A DNA stretch of 53,354 nucleotides from Muribaculaceae bacterium (GCA_017557665.1 JAFYYI010000004.1:1-53354); one strand, 5' to 3'. Counted from the stretch's first letter, positions 13,615 to 23,976 are shown. The notes: a model not told the origin generated them from the letters alone. Numbers and translations are program-made.

Positions 13615-15549
13615 ATGAAAGCGAAACTCTTGATTTCTTCGTTGCTGTTGGGAACTGCGATCCTCGCCATAGCAAAGGGGGATCCTGTCCTTATGACCAT
13701 CAACGGCAAAGACATCAAACTCTCGGAGTTTGAGTACCTCTATCACAAGAACAACCAGCAACAAATCGAGAAAGAAACCCTCGAGCAGTATGTTGACCGT
13801 TTTGTGCTTTTCAAGCAGAAGGTCGCCGCTGCCGAAGACGCGGGAATCGATACAACAGACGTGTTTATCAGGGAATTCGAGGTCTACCAGAAGGAGCTTG
13901 CCACTCCCTACATGAAGGATGACACCACTTACCGCTGGCAGTTTATTGAAGAAGCATACGAGCGTTACAAGAAGGAAATAGACATCGATCACTTCATGCT
14001 GCCGTTGGGCAATACTCCTGAAGCCACCCAGGCTAACATGAACCTGATGGACAGCCTGCGCAACTGCATCCTTAACGGGGAGAACTGGGGAGACCTGGTC
14101 TTGCAATATTCCAGCGATCCTTACAAGATGCAGCACAAGGGTCACTATGGCTATGTGAGCGCTGCGATGTTCCCATCATACACGTTTGAGAACGTGTTGT
14201 ATAATACTCCGAAGGGCGGTATTTCGGCACCGTTCAAGACGACCGCTGGCGTCCATATGATTCGCGTCAATGAGATTCGTGACCGCAACGATGTTCATGT
14301 CAAGCACATCATCAAAATCTTCCCCAAGAATGCCACCGATGAGCAGAAGGCCGCCATCAAGCATCAGATGGACTCCATCTATGACCTGCTCAAGGCAGGT
14401 GCCAGCTTCGAGGAATTGGCTAAAAAAGAATCCCAAGACGGCACCGCACCCAGTGGCGGTGAGCTGCCTTGGTTTGGTCGTGGCCGCATGGTACAGCCCT
14501 TTGAGGATGTCTCTTTCAGCCTTGCCGACGGTGAGATTAGTAAGCCTATCGAAACCACTTACGGCTATCATATCATCAAGAAGTTGGACCATGGCATGAT
14601 GTCATTAGCCGAGTTCCGTCCTAGCATCGATCTCGCCATCAGCAAAGATGAGCGCGCAAAGCTGATTAACGAGCGTCGCCTCCAGGACCTCAAGAATAAG
14701 TACAACTACGTCTTGAATCCCAATCTGGACAGCTATCTGACAAAGGCCCTTGAGGCTAACGGCGGCAACTATGACTCGACTTTCGTTGCCCAGAGCATCA
14801 AGGGCGTGAACATGCCCTTGTTCACCTACGGTAACAAACAGTCGGTGCCTGTTGCCGACCTGCTTCCCCAGATCAATTACAAGAATCGCTTTATCGATAT
14901 TGAGAGCGCCAAGAACTACCTGCTTACCAAGGTGGATGTTGTCGCCAACAAAGTGCTTACCGAGCACAACGCCCGCGAACTTGTCAAGAGCAATCCCGAG
15001 TACCGCAACCTCATCAATGAGTACCGTGACGGCATGCTCCTGTTTGAAATCAGCAACCGCCGTGTTTGGAAGGCTGCCAGCAAGGACACCGTGGGCCTCG
15101 AGCAGTACTTTGCCGCCAACCGCGACAAGTACAATTGGGACGAACCTCGCTTCAAGGGCATCATCATCTTCACCTGGAACGATTCCATCCTTGATTTGAT
15201 CAAGGCCGACATGAAGACGATGGCTCCCGACACACTGGCCGACGGCTTGTACAACAAGTATAACAAGGACAACATGGTCATTCGCATGGAGCGTATGGTG
15301 GTGAAGAAAGGCGAGAACGTGTTTGCCGACTACCTCGCTTTCCACGAGGGTGAGAAGCCCGATCGTCCGGGTTATAACTCCTTCATGATTCTCCAGGGTG
15401 GCCTTATCGACCAGCCCGAAGAGATGTCTGACGTGCGAGGCCTTGTCTCCAGCGACTATCAGGACGTGCTCGAGCGGCGCTGGCAAGAAGAACTGGCTGC
15501 CAAGTATCCTGCCAAGATTAACAAGAATGTCTTGAAGAAAGTGAAATAA
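13615..15549 (+). CDS. Periplasmic peptidyl-prolyl isomerase, PpiC/SurA type, two parvulin domains
   Basis: A 644-residue exported chaperone. It has a signal peptide (about 1-20), a SurA-like N-terminal helical region (about 25-120), and two parvulin domains (about 125-225 and 228-340). The second is well conserved (VKHIIKIF...FEELAKKESQDG...GELPWFGRG). A long C-terminal extension (about 345-644) has no domain I can name. By family it assists folding of outer-membrane proteins in the periplasm. The weak -7-like TAATTTTT near 13535 is the only promoter candidate; the preceding terminator makes an own promoter necessary. A hairpin terminator at 15588 ends the unit. Confidence 0.85.
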   Translation: MKAKLLISSLLLGTAILAIAKGDPVLMTINGKDIKLSEFEYLYHKNNQQQIEKETLEQYVDRFVLFKQKVAAAEDAGIDTTDVFIREFEVYQKELATPYMKDDTTYRWQFIEEAYERYKKEIDIDHFMLPLGNTPEATQANMNLMDSLRNCILNGENWGDLVLQYSSDPYKMQHKGHYGYVSAAMFPSYTFENVLYNTPKGGISAPFKTTAGVHMIRVNEIRDRNDVHVKHIIKIFPKNATDEQKAAIKHQMDSIYDLLKAGASFEELAKKESQDGTAPSGGELPWFGRGRMVQPFEDVSFSLADGEISKPIETTYGYHIIKKLDHGMMSLAEFRPSIDLAISKDERAKLINERRLQDLKNKYNYVLNPNLDSYLTKALEANGGNYDSTFVAQSIKGVNMPLFTYGNKQSVPVADLLPQINYKNRFIDIESAKNYLLTKVDVVANKVLTEHNARELVKSNPEYRNLINEYRDGMLLFEISNRRVWKAASKDTVGLEQYFAANRDKYNWDEPRFKGIIIFTWNDSILDLIKADMKTMAPDTLADGLYNKYNKDNMVIRMERMVVKKGENVFADYLAFHEGEKPDRPGYNSFMILQGGLIDQPEEMSDVRGLVSSDYQDVLERRWQEELAAKYPAKINKNVLKKVK

Positions 15550-15587
15550 CGCCAGGTTCCTTGTGAGAACCTGAAGCATACTTATAA

Positions 15588-15626
15588 TGTCCGGCAACAT
15601 CACAGATTGATGTGCCGGGCATTTTT
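15588..15626 (+). terminator. Terminator after the 644-residue PPIase gene
   Basis: Bases 15588-15601 pair with 15609-15621 (13 pairs, one bulge, one G-U) with a 7-base loop, followed by TTTTT. A smaller hairpin, CAGGTTC/GAACCTG, precedes it at 15553-15573. Confidence 0.8.
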
Positions 15627-15636
15627 CTATATAAAA

Positions 15637-15668
15637 CTTGTGGCTTTGCCTGCTATTGAATAACTTTG
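15637..15668 (+). promoter_or_regulatory. Promoter of the M16 peptidase gene
   Basis: CTTG at 15637-15640 and TAACTTTG at 15661-15668, 20 bases apart, precede ATG 15701 by 32 bases. Confidence 0.65.
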
Positions 15669-15700
15669 CGCACAATTAATCAAATCAATAACAAGATATT

Positions 15701-18598
15701 ATGAAGAGAATTCTGTTGTTTGGCCTGTTGTGTTTGACAGCGATGTTGCTTGCTGAGGCACAGACCAGTCCAGCGCTGCAAGTGCAGGAACTGGAGTTGA
15801 GTAATGGCATGAAGGTGTGGCTCAATGTGGACCACAGCCAGCCCAAGGTGTTTGGCGCCGTGGTCGTCAATGCCGGGTCGATTGACTGTCCCGACACGGG
15901 CATCGCCCACTACTTTGAGCACATCATGTTCAAGGGCACCGATGAGTTGGGCACTGTCGATTATGCCGCCGAGAAGGTCTATCTTGATTCCATCTCGATG
16001 AAATATGATGAACTCTCGCGCACGACCGATGTCAAGCAGCGCAAGGCCCTCCAGCACGACATCAACGAACTCAATGTGAAGGCGTCCAAATATGCTATTC
16101 CCAACGAGTTCAACCGCTTGATTACCAAATACGGAGGCTCGGACCTGAATGCCGGCACATCCTATGATTTCACCTTTTATCACAACACATTCTCGCCGCA
16201 GTTCATTGAGCAGTGGTGTGAGTTGAACAGCCACCGTCTCATTCATCCTGTCTTCCGCCTGTTCCAGGGCGAACTGGAAACGGTCTATGAGGAGAAGAAC
16301 ATGTACAGCGACGATCCCGGTTCCATGATGCTGGAGCAGATCTCAGGCAAGTTCTTTGCCGGCACCCCTTATGCCTATCCCATCATCGGCAGCACCGAGA
16401 GCCTGAAGAACCCTCGCCAGTCCGACATGGAGGCCTTCTACAAGAAATACTATGTGGCTTCCAACATGGGGCTGGTGCTGTCGGGTGACATCGACCCCGC
16501 GACGATTATGCCCTTGCTGGAGCGCACATTCGGGCGTCTGGAGCGCGGTGTGAAGCCCGTGCGTGAAAAAATCACGCCTCCTGCCATCGTGGGGCAGCCC
16601 GAGGAGAAATTCTTCTTCCCCATGCCCTTGATCGGCATGAGTGCAATGCTCTTCCGTGGCCCCACCGACTATGATGCCGACGCGCCTGCGATGAAGGTGG
16701 CATTGGCCCTGCTGAGCAACGACAACAAGACGGGTCTGCTCGACGAACTGACCAACAAAAACCGCGTTTATCTGAGCATGCCCCTGAACATGGGGATGAA
16801 CCAAGCGTCGGCCCTCGCCGTGATGGTTGTGCCCAAACTGTTCTGCAAGGTCAAGACGGCCGAGAACCTGTGCCTCGAGCAAATCGAGAAACTGAAAAAC
16901 GGCGACTTCACCGATGAACAGTTGCAAGCCGTCAAGAAGAGCATCGCCCGAGACAACGAGAAGGGGATGGAGTCCATCACCGAGCGCAGCCAACTCATGG
17001 TGGCCGCCATGTCGGCCGGCGTGAAGTGGGAGGACTTCATGCGCTTGAACGCAAGCGTCGGTGACATCACCCGTGAAGACGTCACTCGCGTGGCGCGCAA
17101 GTATTTTACTGACAATTACTACCGCTTCCACAAGAAGAACGGCCGCGTGCCCGTTGAGCAGATCGCCAAGCCTGAGTACACGCCCGCCAAGCCTCAGCAT
17201 TCGGGTGACAAGTCGGCATTTGCCCAGCGTCTGGAGCAGATTCCCGTTCAGGATGTGGCTCCACGTTTGCTCGACTTTGACCGTGACGTCGAGAAGGTGA
17301 AGATGCAGGGCGGCAACATGCTCTATGCCGGTCCCAACCCGTTGAACAACGCTTTCACGCTCATCATCAATTTCCACAAGGGCACCCTGCAAGACAACCG
17401 ACTTGAAGCGGCAGCCGATTATGTGACCGAACTGGGAACCGACTCGCTGGAGGTCAAGGATTTTGGTGCTGCGATGCAGCGGCTGGGGGCAAAAATGGTT
17501 GTTTCGTCCGACGAACAGGCAACTTCGGTAATGCTCAGGGGTGAGGACGTGAACCTGGAGGAGACCTTGCGGCTCTTGGGGCACTTCCTGGACCGCATGA
17601 AGGCCGATGAGGATAAATTGGAATCAATTAAGGATGCTGCCGGGCCGGAGGAGAAGTCCTTCTGGGATGAAAACACCCAGGTCTTTGCCGCCCTGGCCTT
17701 CAAGGTGGCGCGAGGTGAGCGTTCATCCTATCTCACCCACTTGACAGCCAAAGAACTGAAAAAACTCAAGGCCGCCGACCTCATCGCGGCGTTCAAGAGC
17801 GTGTATGATTACCGTTGTGACATCTCTTACAGTGGCAAACTGCCCGCTGCCCGTGTGGCAGACCTGCTTAGTGCCCAACTGCCTCAAGTCAAGGGCACGC
17901 AAGAGAACCCGATGCAGGATATTCAACTCGAGACGCCACAGTCGCGCACGGTGTATGTCTTCGACTTGCCCAAGTCACGCCAGACCATTATCGGTCTCTA
18001 TCGCCCATTGAAAGGCATCGTTAATGACCGTGACAAGGCCTGTCTGGAGATGTGGGGTGAATACTTTGGCGGCGGCATGTCCTCGGTGCTGTTCCAGGAG
18101 GTGCGCGAGTTCCGCTCGATGGCCTATGCCTCGCAAGGCGTGGCTATGACCCCGTCGCTGGCCCATTCGTCAGCGCCTTGTGGCTACCTCTCGCTGGTCG
18201 CCACCCAAGCCGACAAGTCGATGCAGGCCTTGACGCTGCTCGACTCGCTCGTCAATGACATGCCGGTGAACGTCGAGAACATGAGCGTGGCGCGTCAGAG
18301 CCTGCTCAACGACATCAACAACAGTTATCCCACCTACCGTGGCAAACCCTTGATGATTGCGCTGTCGGAGCGTATGGGATACACTGCCGACAGGAATACT
18401 GCAATGGTAGAACAACTGCCTGCTTTGACCCAGCAGGACATCGAGGATTTCTATGCCCGCAACATCAAGAATCAGCCTTATCAGCTGATGGTTGTCGGCA
18501 ACCTCAAGAAGCTTGACCTCAAGGCCCTCGCAAAATATGGCACCATCGTCAAGGTCAAGAAGGAAGACATCTACCGCACCAAGCCAGTCAAAAAATAA
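15701..18598 (+). CDS. M16 family zinc metallopeptidase, exported
   Basis: A 965-residue pitrilysin/insulinase-type protein. It has a signal peptide (about 1-20). The inverted zinc motif HxxEH is HYFEH at residues 70-74, and the third ligand region is ELETVYEEKNM near 190. Two M16 halves follow: the active N-terminal half (to about 470) and the inactive C-terminal half (about 500-965) that closes the clam shell. It degrades peptides or processes proteins in the periplasm. It has its own promoter and a terminator. It sits between two parvulin-type chaperones, which fits envelope quality control. Confidence 0.9.
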   Translation: MKRILLFGLLCLTAMLLAEAQTSPALQVQELELSNGMKVWLNVDHSQPKVFGAVVVNAGSIDCPDTGIAHYFEHIMFKGTDELGTVDYAAEKVYLDSISMKYDELSRTTDVKQRKALQHDINELNVKASKYAIPNEFNRLITKYGGSDLNAGTSYDFTFYHNTFSPQFIEQWCELNSHRLIHPVFRLFQGELETVYEEKNMYSDDPGSMMLEQISGKFFAGTPYAYPIIGSTESLKNPRQSDMEAFYKKYYVASNMGLVLSGDIDPATIMPLLERTFGRLERGVKPVREKITPPAIVGQPEEKFFFPMPLIGMSAMLFRGPTDYDADAPAMKVALALLSNDNKTGLLDELTNKNRVYLSMPLNMGMNQASALAVMVVPKLFCKVKTAENLCLEQIEKLKNGDFTDEQLQAVKKSIARDNEKGMESITERSQLMVAAMSAGVKWEDFMRLNASVGDITREDVTRVARKYFTDNYYRFHKKNGRVPVEQIAKPEYTPAKPQHSGDKSAFAQRLEQIPVQDVAPRLLDFDRDVEKVKMQGGNMLYAGPNPLNNAFTLIINFHKGTLQDNRLEAAADYVTELGTDSLEVKDFGAAMQRLGAKMVVSSDEQATSVMLRGEDVNLEETLRLLGHFLDRMKADEDKLESIKDAAGPEEKSFWDENTQVFAALAFKVARGERSSYLTHLTAKELKKLKAADLIAAFKSVYDYRCDISYSGKLPAARVADLLSAQLPQVKGTQENPMQDIQLETPQSRTVYVFDLPKSRQTIIGLYRPLKGIVNDRDKACLEMWGEYFGGGMSSVLFQEVREFRSMAYASQGVAMTPSLAHSSAPCGYLSLVATQADKSMQALTLLDSLVNDMPVNVENMSVARQSLLNDINNSYPTYRGKPLMIALSERMGYTADRNTAMVEQLPALTQQDIEDFYARNIKNQPYQLMVVGNLKKLDLKALAKYGTIVKVKKEDIYRTKPVKK

Positions 18599-18621
18599 AG
18601 ACTAAGGCTACCGGATAAAGT

Positions 18622-18661
18622 GCCCCCAAGAGCGTTTTTTTCAGCTTTAGGGGGCGCTTTT
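18622..18661 (+). terminator. Terminator after the M16 peptidase gene
   Basis: GCCCCC (18622-18627) pairs with GGGGGC (18650-18655), extended by partial A-T pairs, and is followed by GCTTTT. Confidence 0.65.
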
Positions 18662-18767
18662 CTCATGCTTGCGGGCGCCGTCATCGGATTTCTTGTCAAG
18701 TGGTGTGGGCGAACAGTTGCATTGTGGTTGTAATGTCGCCGGATTTAACAAAGATTTTAGGTTTTCT

Positions 18768-18799
18768 TTTGTGGCAACGGCCGACTTTCAGTAATTTTG
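18768..18799 (+). promoter_or_regulatory. Promoter of the 452-residue PPIase gene
   Basis: TTTG at 18768-18771 and TAATTTTG at 18792-18799 are 20 bases apart. Transcription should start near 18805, so the in-frame TTG at 18804 cannot be the start codon; GTG at 18831 is preferred. Confidence 0.7.
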
Positions 18800-18830
18800 C
18801 AGTTTGAAACCAAGTAAAACGACAATAGAA

Positions 18831-20189
18831 GTGAAATTGAGATTTTTTACAGCATTGCTGTCTATCGTTGCCGCCTTTTCGATGATGGCTCAAAATAATG
18901 TGGCTGAGGAAGTTGCGTGGGTCATCGGTGACGAACCCATTTTCAAGAGTGATATTGAAGAGCAGTACCAGCAGGCACTGTATGAGCGCATACCCATCGA
19001 TGGTAATCCCTATTGTGTGATTCCCGAGCAGATGGCGATCGACAAGCTGTTCCTGGATCAGGCCCGCATCGATACCGTCGAGGTGCAACCGTCGGCCATC
19101 AGTTCCGAGGTCGAGAACCGCATCAACCTCTTTATCGCCAACCTGGGTTCCAAGGAGAAGGTGGAAGAGTACTTCAGGATGCCGTTGCCGCGCTTGAGGG
19201 AAAAGCTCAACGAGGTGTACAGTGAGCAGTTCTGCATCCAGCAGGTGCAGAGTGACTTGACCAAGAACGTCAAAGCCACGCCCGCCGAAGTCACCAAGTT
19301 CTACAATGGCCTGTCCAAGGACTCCCTGCCGTTTATCCCGATGCAGGTCGAGACCCAGATTATCACTATCAACCCGGTGATTCCCCAGCAGGAAATCGAT
19401 GAGGTAAAGTCACGACTGCGTGACTATGCCAATCAGGTCAATAGCGGTGAACGCGAGTTCTCGACGCTTGCCATTCTTTACAGCCAGGACCAGTCCACTG
19501 CTGTCTATGGTGGCGAGACGGGTTTCCAGAGCCGCTCGGTGCTGTTGCCCGAATATGCCACCGCGGCATTCAATCTCAACGACAGCAAGCGCGTGTCCAA
19601 CATTGTTGAGACCGATGACGGTTATCACATCATCCAACTCATTGAAAAGCGTGGTGACCGCATCAACACACGTCACATCCTGCTGCGTCCCCGTGTGAGC
19701 GACAAGGACTTGACCGATGCCCTGTCTAGGCTGGATTCGGTGCGCAACGACATCAATAACGGCAAATTCACGTTTGATGAGGTGGCGCTGTACATTTCCC
19801 AGGACAAGGACTCACGCAATAACAACGGACACATGCTCAACGAGAAGACCCACAGCAGCCGCTTTGAGATGGCCGACCTCCCCGTCGAGGTGGCCAAGAA
19901 GGTGAGCGCCATGAAACCGGGTGACATCAGTGAGCCCTTTGTCATGATCAATCCCAAGACCCGCCGTGAGCAGGTGGCCATGGTCAAGCTCGTTAAGCGC
20001 ATCGACGGCCACAAGGCAGACCTTGCCGAGGATTACATGATCATTAAGGAGATGTGTGAGGCCAACGCGAAGGAGAAAATTATCCGTGACTGGGTGATTC
20101 AGAAGCAGAAGAGCGTCTACGTCTATATCGAGGAGGGTTGGCGCAACTGCGACTTCAAGTATGACTGGCTCAAGAAGGGGCAAAACTAA
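18831..20189 (+). CDS. Periplasmic peptidyl-prolyl isomerase, SurA type
   Basis: A 452-residue exported protein read from GTG 18831, chosen because the promoter lies at 18768-18799. It has a signal peptide (about 1-20, ending MMAQ), then a SurA N-terminal domain (about 25-150, VAWVIGDEPIFKSDIEEQY). Two parvulin-like domains follow (about 165-275 and 278-385), with GYHIIQLIEKRGDRINTRHI bridging them. SurA escorts unfolded beta-barrel proteins across the periplasm to the BAM complex. The OstA-like gene begins 18 bases later, suggesting an operon for outer-membrane assembly. Confidence 0.85.
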   Translation: MKLRFFTALLSIVAAFSMMAQNNVAEEVAWVIGDEPIFKSDIEEQYQQALYERIPIDGNPYCVIPEQMAIDKLFLDQARIDTVEVQPSAISSEVENRINLFIANLGSKEKVEEYFRMPLPRLREKLNEVYSEQFCIQQVQSDLTKNVKATPAEVTKFYNGLSKDSLPFIPMQVETQIITINPVIPQQEIDEVKSRLRDYANQVNSGEREFSTLAILYSQDQSTAVYGGETGFQSRSVLLPEYATAAFNLNDSKRVSNIVETDDGYHIIQLIEKRGDRINTRHILLRPRVSDKDLTDALSRLDSVRNDINNGKFTFDEVALYISQDKDSRNNNGHMLNEKTHSSRFEMADLPVEVAKKVSAMKPGDISEPFVMINPKTRREQVAMVKLVKRIDGHKADLAEDYMIIKEMCEANAKEKIIRDWVIQKQKSVYVYIEEGWRNCDFKYDWLKKGQN

Positions 20190-20207
20190 TAACCTGACCG
20201 AATCCTG

Positions 20208-22121
20208 ATGCCTGTTTCACAAGAACAGCGATACCAGCACAAGCGACATGACGGCAGCGCCAACAGCGGCGCCGGCCGCCTTCGTCACATGCTGGCGGCA
20301 TGCCTGATGATGGCATTGCTGATGTCGCCCGTGATGTGGGCTCAGCAGCCGGTTAAGACGATCAAACCTGTCAGGCCGCAGGTAGCGACCCAGACGTCCA
20401 AGACCACCAAGCGCCCGACCAATCCGCAGCCCCCGCAAGCCGCGCAAAAAGGCGCCAAGGGCCCCAAGGTGAGCCGCATTACCCCGCAGATTCCCAAGGC
20501 CGACCGCAACCAGACCAACAAGGTGTTCCTCGAGAATGCCGACATCTTGAAGGCCAATGAGGCCATCAGCCGCGATTATCAGGTGCTGAAGGGCAATGTG
20601 CGCTTTCGCCGAGGCGAGATGTACATGTTCTGTGACAGCGCCTACTTCTATGCCAAGACAAGTTCGCTGGACGCCTTCGGCAACGTGCGCATGACCCAGG
20701 GCGACACCCTGTGGGTCTATAGCGACGTGCTGCATTACTACGGCGACCAGGGCGTGGCCGAGTTGCGCAGCAATGTGCGACTGGAGAACCGCAGCACCAC
20801 GCTGGTGACTGACGCTCTGGACTATGAGATCAATTCCAACGTGGGCTACTACTTCGACGGCGGCACCATTGTCGACAACCGCAACAACACCGAGTTGAAG
20901 TCGCAATATGGCCGTTATGAGCTGGATACCAAGCAGGCCGAGTTCTCGCGCAACGTGCATCTGGTGAACGACCGTTACGAGATGTTCACCGATCTGCTCG
21001 AGTATAACACCCAGAGCCACATCGCTCACATCACCAGCGAGACGCTTATCATCAGCGACAGCAACACCATCAACACCACCAACGGCTGGTATAACACCAG
21101 TGCCGATGACGCGACGCTGTATGAACGCGCCCTTATCAAGGCCAAAGACGGCAAGACGCTGCAGGGCGACACGGTCTATTACAACCGCAACCGCAACTAT
21201 GGCGAGGCCCGTGGCGATGTCATCATCACCGACCCGAGCAACAAGGTAATTCTTGATGGCGACTACGGATACCATGACGACAACGCCCACTACAGTTACG
21301 TGACCGGTCGAGCCCGCGCCCGCGAGTTCTCGCAGAAGGATACCATCTACCTGCATGCCGACACGCTGTGCACCCTCATCAATTATGTTGTCAAGGATTC
21401 ATTGGAAGGTGATTCGGTGCGCGTGTTGCGGGCCTTCAATCAGGTGAGGTTCTTCCGCAGCGATGTGCAGGGTATCTGTGACTCGTTGCAGTTGAGCGAG
21501 GCCGACACCATCATCAACATGTATAATCACGCCGTGGTGTGGAACCTGGAGCGACAGATATTCGGAGACGAGATCAACGTTCACCTCAATGACAGCGCTG
21601 CCGATTGGGCAACCTTGCCGACGGGCGGCTTTATGGCCGAACACCTGGGAGAAATCTATTATGACCAGTTGAGTGGCAAGAAAATGAAAGCCTGGTTCGA
21701 GGAGAAGGAACTGAGGCGCCTCGATGTTGACGGCAACGTCCAGGTCATCATGTTCCCGCAGGAGAAGGATTCGACCTATAACAAGATGATCAATGCCGAG
21801 TCCTCCTATATGCGGTTAAACCTCAAGCCCAAGCAGGAGGTGGACCGCATCACCATGTGGCCCGAAGTGTCGGGCAAGGTGACCCCGTTGTACCTTGCCA
21901 AGAAGGCCGACCTGTACCTGCCCCAGTTCCAGTGGTATGACGCCCTGCGTCCCAAAACTCCTGACGACATCTACGACGTGAGCGACGAGTTGAAGCAGGT
22001 CATGCGTTCCATTCAGGGTGGAACGCGTCGCCGCATGGGCAGTAATACCGTTGCCAGTGAACCTGTTGATACCGACGGGTCCAGTACATCAACCCCTCAA
22101 GAGACTGAAAGCCATGAGTGA
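20208..22121 (+). CDS. OstA/LptA-like lipopolysaccharide transport or assembly protein
   Basis: A 637-residue exported protein with a hydrophobic segment at about 28-46 (ending SPVMWAQQ). ATG 20289 is an alternative start giving a more standard signal peptide. A Pro/Lys/Gln-rich linker follows, then a beta-jellyroll OstA/LptA-like region from about 105 (VFLENADILKANEAISRD, YQVLKGNVRFRRGEMYMFCD) continuing in repeated beta strands to about 480. LptA-type proteins bridge the periplasm to carry LPS to the outer membrane; this long Bacteroidetes form probably does likewise. It overlaps mutL by 8 bases and follows the SurA-type gene by 18. Confidence 0.75.
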   Translation: MPVSQEQRYQHKRHDGSANSGAGRLRHMLAACLMMALLMSPVMWAQQPVKTIKPVRPQVATQTSKTTKRPTNPQPPQAAQKGAKGPKVSRITPQIPKADRNQTNKVFLENADILKANEAISRDYQVLKGNVRFRRGEMYMFCDSAYFYAKTSSLDAFGNVRMTQGDTLWVYSDVLHYYGDQGVAELRSNVRLENRSTTLVTDALDYEINSNVGYYFDGGTIVDNRNNTELKSQYGRYELDTKQAEFSRNVHLVNDRYEMFTDLLEYNTQSHIAHITSETLIISDSNTINTTNGWYNTSADDATLYERALIKAKDGKTLQGDTVYYNRNRNYGEARGDVIITDPSNKVILDGDYGYHDDNAHYSYVTGRARAREFSQKDTIYLHADTLCTLINYVVKDSLEGDSVRVLRAFNQVRFFRSDVQGICDSLQLSEADTIINMYNHAVVWNLERQIFGDEINVHLNDSAADWATLPTGGFMAEHLGEIYYDQLSGKKMKAWFEEKELRRLDVDGNVQVIMFPQEKDSTYNKMINAESSYMRLNLKPKQEVDRITMWPEVSGKVTPLYLAKKADLYLPQFQWYDALRPKTPDDIYDVSDELKQVMRSIQGGTRRRMGSNTVASEPVDTDGSSTSTPQETESHE

Positions 22122-23976
22122 CGTGATCAAGCTCCTTCCTGATTCGGTTGCCAACCAGATTGCCGCCGGCGAGGTCATCCAGCGACCTGCCAGTGTCATC
22201 AAGGAACTGGTGGAGAATGCCATCGACGCCCAGGCATCGCATGTGCAGATTATCCTGAAGGATGCCGGCCGCACCCTCATCCAGATCATTGACGACGGGG
22301 TGGGAATGAGCGAGACCGATGCCCGACTGGCCTTTGAACGACACAGCACGAGCAAGATACGTACCGCCGACGACCTGTTCACCCTGCACACGATGGGTTT
22401 CCGTGGAGAGGCGCTGGCTTCGATTGCCGCCATCTCGCAGGTAGAACTGCGCACACGTCGGCAGGATTCCCAACTGGGCACTCGCCTGGTCATCAATGCG
22501 TCGCAGTGTGAGACACAGGAACCTGACATGTGTCCCGTGGGCAGCAACTTCATGATCAAGAACATCTTCTTCAACGTTCCTGCCCGTCGCAAGTTCCTCA
22601 AGTCCAATCAGGTGGAACTGAGCAACATCGTCAAGGAGTTTGAGAAACTGGCCCTGGTCAACAATCAGGTGGAGTTCACGCTGATGCACAACGGTAACCT
22701 GATGTACAAGCTACAGAAAGGGACTTTCCGCCAGCGCATTGCGGCTCTCATGGGCAGTTCTATTGACCAGCAGTTGCTGCCGGTGAACATCGACACTTCG
22801 CTGGTCAAGGTTCAGGGCTACATCGGCAAACCCGAAAACGCGCGCAAGCGCAACGCGCTGCAGTATATGTTCGTCAACGAGCGTTACATGCGCCATCCCT
22901 ATTTTCACAAGGCGGTGATGTCGGCCTACGAGCAGCTCATTCCTGAGGGTGAGCAACCCAACTACTTCTTGCGCTTTACTGTTGATCCCCAATCGATAGA
23001 CGTGAACATTCATCCCACCAAGACCGAGATCAAGTTTGAGGACGAGATGCCCATCTGGCAGATTCTTGCTGCCGGCGTCAAAGAGGCGCTAGGGCGATTC
23101 AGCGAGGTCCCGGCCATCGACTTTGATACAAAAGATGCTCCCGAAATACCGGCTTACAAGGCTGGTGTTGAGGTGCACAGTCCTGAAATCGCTGTGGACA
23201 AATCCTATAATCCTTTCAGACCTGACAACACCTCGTCGCCGGCCGGACAGCGGCGTGAGCACACCCACGACAGGGTGATGAGCAACTGGGACGAGCTGTT
23301 CGCCAACTTTGAGCGCAAGAAACGTGAGGGCCTGGAGCAAGGCTCTGCCGAGCAACAAGGAGCAGACCTTCCTGCCGATGTGCCTTCTCAAGAGCCTGTG
23401 TTGCCGCTTGGCGACCTGCAGTCGGTTTACCTGCAGCTCAAGGGCCGCTACATCCTGTCCCCAGCCAAGTCGGGCCTGATGATCATCGACCAGCATCGTG
23501 CCCATGTGCGCATCCTGTTTGACCGTTATATCAGCCGCATCAACACCGGTAACATGTCGTCCCAGACTATCCTGTTCCCCGAAGTCCTCCATCTGAGCGC
23601 ATCCCAGGCTGTCGCTTTGGAAGAGCTGTTGCCCGAGATGGAGAAGATGGGCTTTGCCCTGTCACCACTGGGCGCCAATGACTGGTCCGTGAACGCCGTT
23701 CCAGCTGGACTCGACGGCGTGGATGTCATAGCGATGGTCAATCAGATCATCGACTCGGTGGACAATGGAGGCAAACCCCTCAAGCGCCGTATCCTGGAGC
23801 ACCTGGCCCTGTCAGTGGCCCGTTCGGCGGCCATCCCCGCTGGGCGTCAGCTCATGCAGGAAGAGATGGACCATCTGGTGGCCGACCTGCTGCGCTTGCC
23901 AGAACCCAATTACACCCCCGACGGGAAGACCATCATCACCGTCATTCCCATGGAACAGATTACAAAATTGTTTTAA
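22114..23976 (+). CDS. mutL: DNA mismatch repair protein MutL
   Basis: A 620-residue protein. The start ATG 22114 is chosen because the family begins at I-x-L-L-P-D-x-V-A-N-Q-I-A-A-G-E-V, seen at residues 5-21; it overlaps the OstA-like stop by 8 bases. The GHKL ATPase motifs are ELVENAIDA, DDGVGM and GFRGEALASI. The C-terminal dimerisation domain (about 445-620) lacks the endonuclease signature: the DQHA(X)2E(X)4E site reads DQHRAHVRILFD, the ACR-type motif reads SVARSAA, and the CPHGRP-type motif reads PNYTPDGKT. It couples MutS mismatch recognition to downstream repair, but probably without nicking DNA itself. Confidence 0.93.
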   Translation: MSDVIKLLPDSVANQIAAGEVIQRPASVIKELVENAIDAQASHVQIILKDAGRTLIQIIDDGVGMSETDARLAFERHSTSKIRTADDLFTLHTMGFRGEALASIAAISQVELRTRRQDSQLGTRLVINASQCETQEPDMCPVGSNFMIKNIFFNVPARRKFLKSNQVELSNIVKEFEKLALVNNQVEFTLMHNGNLMYKLQKGTFRQRIAALMGSSIDQQLLPVNIDTSLVKVQGYIGKPENARKRNALQYMFVNERYMRHPYFHKAVMSAYEQLIPEGEQPNYFLRFTVDPQSIDVNIHPTKTEIKFEDEMPIWQILAAGVKEALGRFSEVPAIDFDTKDAPEIPAYKAGVEVHSPEIAVDKSYNPFRPDNTSSPAGQRREHTHDRVMSNWDELFANFERKKREGLEQGSAEQQGADLPADVPSQEPVLPLGDLQSVYLQLKGRYILSPAKSGLMIIDQHRAHVRILFDRYISRINTGNMSSQTILFPEVLHLSASQAVALEELLPEMEKMGFALSPLGANDWSVNAVPAGLDGVDVIAMVNQIIDSVDNGGKPLKRRILEHLALSVARSAAIPAGRQLMQEEMDHLVADLLRLPEPNYTPDGKTIITVIPMEQITKLF

